Part shown: positions 51,682 to 60,752 of the stretch, in pieces
Position numbering within the stretch: the first letter of the stretch is position 1
Layout: the number at the start of each line of letters is the position of its first letter
NCBI GenBank assembly: GCA_038521345.1
Contig: JBCBKU010000002.1
Location: forward strand, 1-64,000
From: JBCBKU01 sp038521345
Lineage (GTDB): Bacteria; Pseudomonadota; Alphaproteobacteria; Rhodobacterales; Rhodobacteraceae
DNA: 64,000 bases
Direction: 5' to 3'
Program-made: the position numbers and the translations under genes
The notes under the pieces: model-generated
What the model saw: the letters and a program-made list of their open reading frames with translations, nothing else
What the model was told of the DNA's origin: nothing
Databases searched by the model: none

Positions 51682-53556
51682 TCAAAAGCTCATCGGGTCG
51701 ATCGGATCGGTGCCACCGCGCAACTCCTCCGGGTCAGAAACGCCGTCGCCATCAGAGTCGGCCTTGTAGGGGAAGGTTCTGGCCTGTGCTTCCAACTCGT
51801 TCGACAACCCGTCGCCGTCAATGTCGGAGTCCGCGCTGTCCGCAATCCCGTCGCGATCTGTATCTTCCCAACGCTCTGGGTCATTCGGGAAGCCGTCGAA
51901 GGCATCTTCCACGCCATCGCCGTCCGCATCCACCGCGAGCGGCACGGTCTTCCCAACCCATTCCGAGGCAAAGTCGACCTCGCCGCCCGACATCACGATA
52001 GACATAATCGTTGGCTCGACCTCGGACATGAACAGACGGCGCTGTTCCTGTGGCAGGCCGAGATGTCCCCCCGGGCGCCAGCCCATAGCGGGCAGGGCGC
52101 GCAGGGCCCACGCCATGCTGGTCCGGTCCGTTACGGTGACATTGCCTTGTTGGCCAGCGGCCAGTCGTCCGCCTGCAATCAACACCATCATGAGTTCCTG
52201 AATTTCGCGGTCGGCGTAGTGGCGGCGCAGTTCCTCGATATGCGCGGCCGTGGTCCGGGTCGGAAGCGGGCCCGCGTCGCGTGCAAGCCGCAGGGCTGCC
52301 ATCTCTGCCGGAGTGAACCGATCGGATCTCTCGATGTCGAAAAGGTGGTAAATATCATTCATGGCTTCGTTGCTTACGGTGCCGTCCGGTGCCTCGCCCT
52401 CGAGAAACTCATAAAGCCAACGTGTGCCATGGACCTGACAATGCACGCATCCGGAAGACAGCTGGTAGACTACGAAGACCTGCCACAGGAACTTCATCGG
52501 CAGGGCTCGGTCGCCGGCTGCGAAATAATCTTCGATGCGCGACGTGCCCATGGCCGTCTGGCGGGTCCATTCCGTGTCGAAGTTGATCCGGTCACTGAAG
52601 GGATACTCTGAGGCCGCCTGGGCGGGCGCCGCGAAGTAGGCCACGTCATAGGCGGCCACATCGAAAGGGGGCGTTGCAGGATCGGGCAGGTTCTGGTCCG
52701 CTATCCCAGGTTCTGCCCAACGCTCATGATCCACGGGATAGAAATCTATTGGGTCCTCAACCCCGTCCTGATCTCCGTCCATGATGACGCGCGATATTGC
52801 GTAGCCGGTAACTGTGTTGAGCCAATCTGTCTCGAAACCGGCGGATGGCGCTGAGAGGTCAACGCGATCCCAGTTCGCGAGGATTTCCTGTCGTGCTGTC
52901 TCCATAAGATCGCCGGCGAACAGCGCTGCTCGTTGCTCAGCTTCGCTGCTGCTGACGTTCTTGCCTGCGGACCAACCGGCACGCGCAAGGTTTTCGTTCG
53001 CCCAGTCCAGTGTCTGCTGATCCGTCGGGATCGGCAGTATGTTGTCATGAAGGGCATTCGCGGCATTGAACGAGATCATCTCGATCAATTCGGCAATCTG
53101 GCGATCCACGAAGTGCGTGCGCAGCATTGCGTGGGAGTCCGACGTGACGCGCCCCGGCAAGGTGGCGAGCTGGTCTACGAACGTGAAGGCGGCTCTCAAC
53201 CGCGGATCCTCGATCGTTTCGATGTATCCCGGTTGCCATATGGCGAGGATGTCCTCGATTGGCACACCCAGATGGGACAGTTGGAACGCACTGCGCGCCT
53301 GATGATGCACGCTACCCGCCTGGATCATCTGGTAAAGCGTCAACTTCCACTTGGTTTCGGCATCGAACATCCCGTCGGCGTGGACCATCATGTCCCCGAT
53401 CATCGAGCCTTCGGTGAAGTATCTCAGATTGCTGATGTCGATGAGGTGACGATCGTAGTATGGCATGGCCGCATCGGCTGGCGGAACCTCCTGCGCCTCG
53501 GATGCGGCGGCCAGCAAAAGGGGCGCGACCAGCAGGGCTGCAATGCGTTTGGTCAT
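51682..53556 (-). CDS. exported tandem AhpD-like protein with calcium-type repeats
   Basis: A 624-residue exported protein (signal peptide to about residue 21) made of two similar halves. The C-terminal half has an AhpD-type CVHCQVH motif (370-376, CxxC plus His). The matching place in the N-terminal half reads SVHHQAR (82-88), so the redox residues are lost there. Each half ends in an Asp-rich thrombospondin-3-like segment (260-280 and 543-563), and more Asp repeats (565-610) finish the protein. These suggest Ca2+ binding outside the cytoplasm. GGGAGA precedes the ATG at 53556. Possible roles are peroxide or thiol chemistry; unproven. Confidence 0.7.
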   Translation of the reverse strand: MTKRIAALLVAPLLLAAASEAQEVPPADAAMPYYDRHLIDISNLRYFTEGSMIGDMMVHADGMFDAETKWKLTLYQMIQAGSVHHQARSAFQLSHLGVPIEDILAIWQPGYIETIEDPRLRAAFTFVDQLATLPGRVTSDSHAMLRTHFVDRQIAELIEMISFNAANALHDNILPIPTDQQTLDWANENLARAGWSAGKNVSSSEAEQRAALFAGDLMETARQEILANWDRVDLSAPSAGFETDWLNTVTGYAISRVIMDGDQDGVEDPIDFYPVDHERWAEPGIADQNLPDPATPPFDVAAYDVAYFAAPAQAASEYPFSDRINFDTEWTRQTAMGTSRIEDYFAAGDRALPMKFLWQVFVVYQLSSGCVHCQVHGTRWLYEFLEGEAPDGTVSNEAMNDIYHLFDIERSDRFTPAEMAALRLARDAGPLPTRTTAAHIEELRRHYADREIQELMMVLIAGGRLAAGQQGNVTVTDRTSMAWALRALPAMGWRPGGHLGLPQEQRRLFMSEVEPTIMSIVMSGGEVDFASEWVGKTVPLAVDADGDGVEDAFDGFPNDPERWEDTDRDGIADSADSDIDGDGLSNELEAQARTFPYKADSDGDGVSDPEELRGGTDPIDPMSF

Positions 53557-53800
53557 GGACGTCTCCCAACAGGCCGGCGTGCGAAATTGGTCGCCGACCT
53601 TTGGGATCGACGTTTGCAAACCGGGCAAAACCTAAGCTTGTCGAAACACTGCGATAGCTGAGCGGGAGCTGTGAAGGTATTCGGTCGCGCATCTGGTGCG
53701 CATCCAGGACAGTTGTTTGACACGCGCCGGCACCGCAGAGTTTGATTGAGTTAAGGGCCGTAAAGTCCCTTCCAGCGCGTCCAGAGATGAGGAGACCGCG

Positions 53801-55039
53801 ATGACGCTTTCCCGAATGACTTTTTCAGTTTTTACGCTTGCACTGACGACTGTCGCCGCCCATTCCGAAACGCCGCAAAGCTTTGGTGTTCTGGAGTTTG
53901 GGCTGGAGGACACGCTCTTTGTTGCGGATTCCTCCACCGGAACAATCCAGGCTTACGATCTTCCCAACGAGGGTACGCCGCCGGCCGAAGATACGGCCTT
54001 CAACATTCTTGATATCGATGCCTTGGTGGCCGAAGCGCTTGGCGCAGACGGGCGCATTATCTACAGCGATCTGGCAGTGCATCCTGTAACGCGCGAAGCC
54101 TATGTCTCGCTGAGCACGAGGGTTGCAGGAGAGGAGGTCAGCGCGATCGTTGCCATCAGCCCAGAGGGTGGCGTTACGAAGGTCGACCTTGCCGCCATTC
54201 CGTCGACCAGCGTCACACTTGAGAGCACTGCTGACACCTCTGTGACGTTCTGGAGAGACATTCCGGCAGCCACGTTGAGTGTGACAGACCTGGACTACGT
54301 AAATGGCGAGTTGTTCGTCTCGGGCATTTCGACCGGCGAGTTTGCATCCACCTTGCGGCGCGTCTCTTATCCGTTTGATGGGTCAGAGGTGTCGAGCAGC
54401 ATCGAGATCTACCATGCCGCGCACAATCAGAACGAGACGCGCGCACCCATTCGGGCGATGTCGGTTGTCGATCTTGACGGGGCGCCGACCGTTGTCGCCG
54501 CCTACACCTGCACGCCGCTTGTCACGATCCCTGTTTCCGGACTTGAAGACGGTGCCCATGTCATCGGCAACACGATTGCCGAGCTCGGGTACGGAAACAC
54601 GCCTCTGGACGTGATCGCCTTCTCCGCAGCGAATATGGAAGGTAATGTTGAAAGCTATGTGCTTGTCGTCAACCGCGAGATGGACGCGGACTTGATCGCT
54701 CTCGACGCGCTTGTCGAGGCGGCCAACGCACCGGGCCTGTCCGAACCGGTTCCCTATTTGGGCGCAACTGCAGGTGTGCAAACCACACCTCTGCCGCTTT
54801 CGGGTGTCGTGCATGTGGCAGATCAGGACAACCAGTTCCTTCTGGCCATGCGCCGAGACCTCGACACGGGCGCAATGGAATTGGTGTCCTTCCGCAAAGG
54901 GTCGTTCTTCCGCCTGAGCGACTTCATCAGCGAATACAATTTCCCGGATTACGCCTATGCAGAGGAAGCTCAGGGGATCCGCATGTTCCAGAACATGCTG
55001 AAGGCGGACGAAGGCTATCCCGGGCAGATCCGCCAGTGA
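53801..55039 (+). CDS. exported protein of unknown function, beta-propeller-like
   Basis: A 412-residue protein with a signal peptide (cut near AHS-ET, residue 22). Repeating short strands with FVADSSTGTIQAYDLP, YVSLSTRVAGEEVSAIVAI and FLLAMRRDLDTGAMELVSF give the look of a beta-propeller sensor or scaffold. No catalytic motif was recognised. The stop overlaps the next gene's GTG (GTGA), so the two are made together. It is divergent from the AhpD-like gene with 244 bases between the starts. Confidence 0.6.
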   Translation: MTLSRMTFSVFTLALTTVAAHSETPQSFGVLEFGLEDTLFVADSSTGTIQAYDLPNEGTPPAEDTAFNILDIDALVAEALGADGRIIYSDLAVHPVTREAYVSLSTRVAGEEVSAIVAISPEGGVTKVDLAAIPSTSVTLESTADTSVTFWRDIPAATLSVTDLDYVNGELFVSGISTGEFASTLRRVSYPFDGSEVSSSIEIYHAAHNQNETRAPIRAMSVVDLDGAPTVVAAYTCTPLVTIPVSGLEDGAHVIGNTIAELGYGNTPLDVIAFSAANMEGNVESYVLVVNREMDADLIALDALVEAANAPGLSEPVPYLGATAGVQTTPLPLSGVVHVADQDNQFLLAMRRDLDTGAMELVSFRKGSFFRLSDFISEYNFPDYAYAEEAQGIRMFQNMLKADEGYPGQIRQ

Positions 55040-55851
55040 TAGCACGGGCGCTTGTCCTATCGCTCGCGGTTCTGGGAACCGCGAGCGTGTCGCATGCGGC
55101 CTGCAACCCGGATTCGCCGAACGCCGTCGACATCTATCCGACTGCGTCGGAACTACCCGAGAATATCCTTAGGTTCTACGTGTACTTTCCGCGCCCCATG
55201 GCCGCGACCGCCGGCTTGGATGATGTCCGGCTGCTTGATGCAAAGGGCTTTCCGGTCAACGGCGTCTTCTTACCCAACCGCGACAATCTTTGGTCCCCCG
55301 ACCGGCAGAGGCTGACGCTTCTCTTGGACCCTGGGCGTGTTAAGACCGGGCTTTCGGCGCACGAAGCCATGGGCCGGGCATTGGTCGTCGGTCAAAGCTA
55401 CACGCTTGAGGTATCCGGCGAAATTCTTGACGCCTCAGATTGCGCTTTGGGGACGGATCGCCAGCACAGTTTCTCGGTGATCGCTGCAGATCTAAGCGCG
55501 CCGAACCCAGCCGATTGGTCCCTGACCACGCCGCGTGCAGAGACCACGGAGCCTGTTATCGTCGATCTGGCAACAGCGCATGATCACCTGTCTTTGGCAT
55601 ACCGATTGCGTGTCGTGGACGCGGCATCCAACATTGTGCCGGGGTCCATCGCGCTCGGTCCCGACGAGACAAGTTGGCTTTTCTCGCCGCGCACTCCTTG
55701 GCGGGCCGCAAGCTACGCATTGCTGGTGGACGAGCGCCTTGAAGATCTGGCGGGCAATCGACCGGGCCGGCTTTTCGATCAGCCCGCGTCTGTCGCAGTT
55801 ACGGCATGGGATAGCCGCAGGGTGTTCACACCGGGCAGCGCCAGGGATTAG
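55036..55851 (+). CDS. exported protein of unknown function, Ig-like
   Basis: A 271-residue protein with a signal peptide ending near SHA-AC (residue 22). It contains two cysteines near the start and again around residue 136, and two strand-rich parts typical of bacterial Ig-like or invasin-like domains (YVYFPRPMAATAGLDDVRLLD; later SYALLVDERLEDLAGNRPG). Function unknown. It starts with GTG at 55036, overlapping the upstream stop, and ends convergent with the second LysR gene. Confidence 0.55.
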   Translation: MIARALVLSLAVLGTASVSHAACNPDSPNAVDIYPTASELPENILRFYVYFPRPMAATAGLDDVRLLDAKGFPVNGVFLPNRDNLWSPDRQRLTLLLDPGRVKTGLSAHEAMGRALVVGQSYTLEVSGEILDASDCALGTDRQHSFSVIAADLSAPNPADWSLTTPRAETTEPVIVDLATAHDHLSLAYRLRVVDAASNIVPGSIALGPDETSWLFSPRTPWRAASYALLVDERLEDLAGNRPGRLFDQPASVAVTAWDSRRVFTPGSARD

Positions 55852-56714
55852 AGTTCCAAATCCTTGAGGCAGGTCAGCATTGCCTGCACCTTTTCACTCC
55901 TGTGCAGGTCGACATGTGTGACCAGCCAGATTCGGACCGTCCATTCATCCAAAGATGGTCCAATCTGGTGAAGGTTGTCGCAGTGCTCTGCGTCCGAGAC
56001 GGGCAGGAAACCAATCCCGAGACCGCGCTCAACGGCGTCCTCCAAGATGACAGGGTTGCCAGTCCGAAAGACGACACTGTTCTCCGGCACGGCCTTCGCC
56101 AGCCATGACTCAAACGGAGCATTGGAGTTCCGTCTTGGATTTCCGACGAATTCGTGTCCCTTCAAGTCGTCGAGCCCACTCGGCATGCCCCTAGCCTCAA
56201 CATACTTGCTGCTGGCAAAAAGCGCGAACTGTATCACGTGAAATGGCTGCACAACGTAGTCGTCATTGCTGGGTTCGGCGCCAACACGAAGCGCGATATG
56301 GGCCTCGGCCAGTTCAAGCTTCAGCAGGGCCGTATTCGACAAGAGCGAAACCTGTGAATTCGGGTGTTTGCTGCGGAATTCGTGAATGGCCGGCATGATG
56401 ATCTTCGAAATCGGGAACATTGTAGTGACTATGATTTCGCCCGCTGGGTCCGATTGCAGCACCCGAACACGTCCTGCAAAGTCATCGAGGATGTCATGGG
56501 CGCGGCTGGCGACGTTCAAGAAATCCCGGCCTGCCTCGGTGAGGTGGTACCCGCGCCGATGTCGGATGAAGAGTCGCGCGCCAAGTTCTTCTTCCAGAAC
56601 ATCGATGTGGCGATTCACGGTTGCGCGGTGCACGCCCAACGCTTCGGCGGCCTTGCTCACGGTTCCATACTTGGCCACAAAGTAAGCGGTATGCGTCTCT
56701 GTCCACGTGCTCAT
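55848..56714 (-). CDS. LysR-family transcriptional regulator 2
   Basis: LysR regulator of 288 residues. The winged helix (TVSKAAEALGVHRATVNRHIDVLEEELG, residues 18-45) and effector-domain end WLVTHVDLHRSEKVQAML are nearly the same as in the first LysR protein, so the two arose by duplication. It is convergent with the exported-protein pair (4-base overlap at the stops). The two LysR genes bracket the exported-protein genes. Confidence 0.88.
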   Translation of the reverse strand: MSTWTETHTAYFVAKYGTVSKAAEALGVHRATVNRHIDVLEEELGARLFIRHRRGYHLTEAGRDFLNVASRAHDILDDFAGRVRVLQSDPAGEIIVTTMFPISKIIMPAIHEFRSKHPNSQVSLLSNTALLKLELAEAHIALRVGAEPSNDDYVVQPFHVIQFALFASSKYVEARGMPSGLDDLKGHEFVGNPRRNSNAPFESWLAKAVPENSVVFRTGNPVILEDAVERGLGIGFLPVSDAEHCDNLHQIGPSLDEWTVRIWLVTHVDLHRSEKVQAMLTCLKDLEL

Positions 56715-56857
56715 AGCGCTTTGAACCTAGTCACGGACTTCCAAAGGAATCCATGGCTATCCTTGGTGTCACGTAAGGCAATATTGCGCATGGCATGCGC
56801 GTTTGCGACACATAGAGGCGATGTTGATGGTCCGGAAGCAGGACGCGGCCGGCGCGG

Positions 56858-58696
56858 TTAGACTGCAGCTTTGACCGTCAGGAAGCCGCCGGATTGGCGG
56901 GACCAGAGTCGCGCATAAACCCCGTTTTGGGCAAGCAAAGCATCGTGCGGACCATCCTCGACGATCCGACCATCCTTCATGACGACGATCCGGTCCATCT
57001 CGGCGATCGTCGACAAACGGTGCGCGATGGCGATCACCGTCTTCCCCGCCATCACGACCCTGAGCGCATTCTGAATTTCGGCTTCGACCTCGCTGTCGAG
57101 CGCGCTTGTCGCTTCGTCGAGAACCAGCACTGGGGCGTCCTTCAATATCGCTCGTGCCAGAGCGATACGTTGGCGCTGGCCGCCGGACAGTTTGACGCCG
57201 CGCTCGCCAAGATAGGCTTGATATCCTTCGCGGCCGCGAAAGTCCCTGAGCCCGGATATGAAGTCATGGGCTGATGCCCGGCGCGCGGCGGCGTGCACCT
57301 CGTCCTCGCTCGCCTCGGGGCGCCCATAGCGAATGTTCTCAAAGGCCGAACGGTTGAACATCGCTGTTTCCTGCCGGACAACGGCGATTTGGCGACGGAG
57401 TGCCGTTTGGGTCAGCTCTCGAATGTCGATGCCGTCCAAGAGAATGCGACCCTTTTCGACATCATAGAGCCGCAGCAAAAGCGATGTGACCGTCGACTTG
57501 CCGGCTCCCGAGGCTCCGACCAGTGCAACCTTCTGGCCGGGGGGGATGTCGAGCGTGAAGTCAGTCAGCGCGGCCACCTCGCCGCCATAGGCGAAATCCA
57601 GACCCTCGAAACGTACCGCGCCCTTGGCGGTCAGATGATCGCGGGCCCGGGGTCGATCGGCAATATCGTGCGGCGGTGCGAGCGTTTTGACGCCGTCTTC
57701 GACCTCGCCGATATTGGCGAAGATCTGAACAGCAGCCATCGACAACCGGTTGGTGACCTGGCTGATCCGGGTCGAGACCATGGCGGTCAACGCGATGTCG
57801 CCCGGCGAGACCAGTCCCTGCGACCACAAGTAGAGGGCCGACGAGATTGACAGGAAGGGCAGGAGGTTCCCGATCGTCATCAGGAAAAACCGGAACTGAG
57901 CCGAGGTGATCCCGAATTCGATGGCGCGCTGCCGGTAGGTCCCCATCGACTGCAAGGCCGCCTGGTCCTCGTACTCGTCATGAGCAAATAGCTTGACCGT
58001 GGTGATGTTGGTGTAGGTATCGACAATCTGGCCGGCGACGTTGGTGCGGGCATGTGCTCGAGCGGCGGACCGGGCCTGGATACGCGGAACGACGGACCGC
58101 ATGAAGAAGATCCATGCGACGAACCAGACGACGAAAACCAGCAGCAGCCGCGCGTCGATGAGGGCCAAAAGGAACAGGGCCCCGATGAACATCGCTATGA
58201 TGTAGACCACGATATCGGTCACCTCGACCACGATGTCCGAGAGCGCCCGCGCGGTTTGGATGGCCTTCTGGCTCAGCCGTCCGGCAAAGTCGTTCTCGAA
58301 GAAACGAAGCGACTGACCCAGCGTGAACCGGTTGATGCGGGATAGAACCAAGGGAAAAAGGTTCGGTCCCAGAAGGATGTTTGCCACGGCGCTACTGGCC
58401 GCGAATATCACCGGCCGTGCGAGCATGAAGAACAAAAATGCGACCACGAAGAGCGGCCACAGCGCACCGGGATCGCCCTCACCAATCTCCAGCGCGGTGT
58501 CGATGGCCCACCCGGTGAAGGCGGCTGCGGCCAGTTCAGAGAAGCCAAGCAAGGCATTGGTCACCACACCCACCGAGACGGCTTTCTCGCTTCCCGCAAG
58601 CGACCAGCGGAAAAAGCTCCAGAGGCGTTGTGGTGGTGGACCATCCGCGGGTTGAAATGCATCGATTAGCGCGAGAAAACGGTCGAGTCCTGTCAT
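56858..58696 (-). CDS. ABC exporter, fused membrane and ATPase domains
   Basis: A 612-residue half-transporter of the MsbA/multidrug type: six membrane segments in the first ~330 residues, then an ATPase with Walker A GASGAGKST, signature LSGGQRQRIALARA and Walker B VLVLDEATSALDSE. It presumably acts as a homodimer exporting lipids or hydrophobic compounds; the substrate is unknown. It lies upstream of, and co-oriented with, LysR 2, with 143 bases between them. Confidence 0.88.
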   Translation of the reverse strand: MTGLDRFLALIDAFQPADGPPPQRLWSFFRWSLAGSEKAVSVGVVTNALLGFSELAAAAFTGWAIDTALEIGEGDPGALWPLFVVAFLFFMLARPVIFAASSAVANILLGPNLFPLVLSRINRFTLGQSLRFFENDFAGRLSQKAIQTARALSDIVVEVTDIVVYIIAMFIGALFLLALIDARLLLVFVVWFVAWIFFMRSVVPRIQARSAARAHARTNVAGQIVDTYTNITTVKLFAHDEYEDQAALQSMGTYRQRAIEFGITSAQFRFFLMTIGNLLPFLSISSALYLWSQGLVSPGDIALTAMVSTRISQVTNRLSMAAVQIFANIGEVEDGVKTLAPPHDIADRPRARDHLTAKGAVRFEGLDFAYGGEVAALTDFTLDIPPGQKVALVGASGAGKSTVTSLLLRLYDVEKGRILLDGIDIRELTQTALRRQIAVVRQETAMFNRSAFENIRYGRPEASEDEVHAAARRASAHDFISGLRDFRGREGYQAYLGERGVKLSGGQRQRIALARAILKDAPVLVLDEATSALDSEVEAEIQNALRVVMAGKTVIAIAHRLSTIAEMDRIVVMKDGRIVEDGPHDALLAQNGVYARLWSRQSGGFLTVKAAV

Positions 58697-59110
58697 GGCC
58701 TACCCAATGCTCCGGCAGCGTTCGTTGGGAGCGGGTGGCTTCGGGCCGACCCTGCATCCTGTTCTAGCGCCCTCTGCAATACAAAGCAGTGACAGCGCCA
58801 GCCCCCTGTCCGGGATGCGCGCGCTGCGCGCAAACGCTCGATCCACCGGGGCGTGTCCTGTGTGCTTGCCGTTTTCTATCAGCTGCGTCCGTGGGACAAT
58901 TGGTGCATCTTGCGGTGGCGTTCCGTTGGTTGACTATATTTGGTGGTTGCGCCGGGTTGGGACTTGCAGGCCAACGATCCTCGCTGTGACCGTCTTGACG
59001 CCCTGCCGCAGCACTTCCGTTACTTTCCTGTCTCCAAATGTTCATGGTCGCGACGTTGCACAGCAACAAAGGCAGCAGAAGCTTGCGCGAACAAAAAGGG
59101 AGACTAAACA
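58697..59110. other. divergent intergenic region, ABC exporter / peptide-binding protein
   Basis: A 414-base gap without a convincing gene; one short Cys-rich frame (58789-58989) has no ribosome-binding site. It should hold both promoters. TTGACG at 58995 with a poor -10 around 59019-59025 is the best plus-strand candidate. A GCGCGC-rich dyad lies near 58815-58830. Confidence 0.45.
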
Positions 59111-60679
59111 ATGCTTCGTCACTTGATGACGGCGTTCGCGCTTGTATTTGCGCTGACCGCCTTCGCGCCAACAACCCACGCGCAGGATGATGCGCGTCCC
59201 GACCTGGTTGTCGCGGTGAACAACTTGCCCGGCAGCCTCGAGAGCATCGAGGAAATGGGCAACGTCGCTGTCCGTATCACCTATTCGATGTTCGATAGCC
59301 TCATTCGTCGTGACTTCCTTGCCGACGGCTCGGGTCAGGCGTCAGAGCTTGTCCCCGGTCTGGCCGAGAGCTGGACGCGGATCGATGAACGCACGCTGGA
59401 ACTGAAGTTGCGCGAAGGCGTCCTGTTCCATGACGGGTCGGAGCTGACCGCAGACGACGTCGTATTCTCGATGACGTCCACGCGCGGACAGGGCCACAAC
59501 CCGGTTGTCGGGTCGGCCAAGCGGTATATGGACACGATCAGCCACGTTATACCCCTCGACAAGTACACCGTTCAGGTGGTGTCGAAGGAACCCGACGTGT
59601 TGCTTGAACAGCGTCTTGCCGGCTACGCCTTCTGGATTGTCAACGCCAAGAACTATCTGACCGTGGGCAAGGATGCCTTCGCGCGCAATCCGGTCGGCAC
59701 GGGCCCCTACAAGATGGATGAGTGGGTTGACGGTGAGTTCATCCGCCTTGTGGCCCATGATGACTACTTCGATGGCAAGCCGACGGCAAAGTCGGTGACA
59801 TTCACTGAGGTTCCAGAAATGTCGGCGCGGATCGCTGGTCTTGTCTCCGGCGAATACGACATCTCGGTCAACATCTCACCGGACCAGATTCCGACGGTCG
59901 AGAGCTATGAAGACCTCAAGGTCGAACAGATCGTGCTCGACAACACGCATATGCTGGTCTTCTGGACCGTTGGTCCGCTTGAGGACAAGCGGGTCCGTCA
60001 GGCGTTGTCGATGTCCATCGATCGGGATCTTCTTCGTGAAGCTCTCTGGGCCGACAAGAACTACACGCCGAACGGTCACCAGCTGCCCTCCTACGTCATG
60101 TACATGGAGGACTATCCGGGCTTTGAGTATAACCCGGAAAAGGCAAAAGCTCTGCTCGAAGAGGCTGGGTATGACGGCGAGGAAATCGTCTACCGCTTTC
60201 CGCTGAACTACTACCTGCTCAGCACCGAAGCGGCGCAGGCCATGCAGCAGATGTGGAAGCAGGCCGGTCTGAACGTAAAGCTTGAGCCCGTCGAAAACTG
60301 GGACCAGGTGCGTGACGTCAACGGTTCGGGTCACATCCGCCCGTGGTCGAATACGCACCGTATGCCCGATCCGTTGGGCTCGTTCGTGCCGCAGTGGGGC
60401 AAGCTTTCAGGTATCCAGAACAACAGCCGTCTCGAAGATCGCAAATGGGAAGCTCCGGCAGCCTTCAACGACGCGCAGGACGTCATCCTGACCTCGACCG
60501 ACTGGGACGAGCGCCAGAGCGCCTATCGCGACGCGCTTGACATCTGGATGGACGAAGCTCCGGGCACGATGCTCTACAACCCGCTCGAGACTTACGCGAT
60601 GCGCAAGGACATCACCTGGAAGCCCTACGGCCTCTACTACATGGATCTTCGGCCCTACAATCTGCAGTTCGCAGAATAG
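59111..60679 (+). CDS. peptide/nickel-type ABC importer, substrate-binding protein
   Basis: Periplasmic binding protein of the DppA/OppA (SBP_bac_5) family. It is 522 residues with a signal peptide ending at THA-QD (residue 24). LREGVLFHDGSELTADDVVFS is the family hallmark, and NPVGTGPYKMDEW follows. The ligand may be a dipeptide, oligopeptide or other small molecule. AAAGGGAG precedes the start. A very strong hairpin separates it from the ATPase gene. Confidence 0.9.
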   Translation: MLRHLMTAFALVFALTAFAPTTHAQDDARPDLVVAVNNLPGSLESIEEMGNVAVRITYSMFDSLIRRDFLADGSGQASELVPGLAESWTRIDERTLELKLREGVLFHDGSELTADDVVFSMTSTRGQGHNPVVGSAKRYMDTISHVIPLDKYTVQVVSKEPDVLLEQRLAGYAFWIVNAKNYLTVGKDAFARNPVGTGPYKMDEWVDGEFIRLVAHDDYFDGKPTAKSVTFTEVPEMSARIAGLVSGEYDISVNISPDQIPTVESYEDLKVEQIVLDNTHMLVFWTVGPLEDKRVRQALSMSIDRDLLREALWADKNYTPNGHQLPSYVMYMEDYPGFEYNPEKAKALLEEAGYDGEEIVYRFPLNYYLLSTEAAQAMQQMWKQAGLNVKLEPVENWDQVRDVNGSGHIRPWSNTHRMPDPLGSFVPQWGKLSGIQNNSRLEDRKWEAPAAFNDAQDVILTSTDWDERQSAYRDALDIWMDEAPGTMLYNPLETYAMRKDITWKPYGLYYMDLRPYNLQFAE

Positions 60680-60695
60680 GCCGACCCTGAGCTAA

Positions 60696-60734
60696 GCCAG
60701 CGCCCCGAACGCCGAACGCGTTCGGGGCGCTGGC
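60696..60734 (+). terminator. 17-bp hairpin between binding-protein and ATPase genes
   Basis: A perfect 17-bp inverted repeat (60696-60712 and 60718-60734, starting GCCAGCGCCCC) around a 5-base CGAAC loop. There is no T-run. It likely stabilises the binding-protein message and limits read-through, as the hairpin after aapJ does. Confidence 0.65.
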
Positions 60735-60752
60735 CGCACCCAGATCCACGTC

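Noticed and set aside
58789..58989. A 66-residue cysteine-rich frame between the ABC exporter and the peptide-binding gene
   Set aside because: No ribosome-binding site, biased composition at a GCGC-rich dyad, and no recognisable family.
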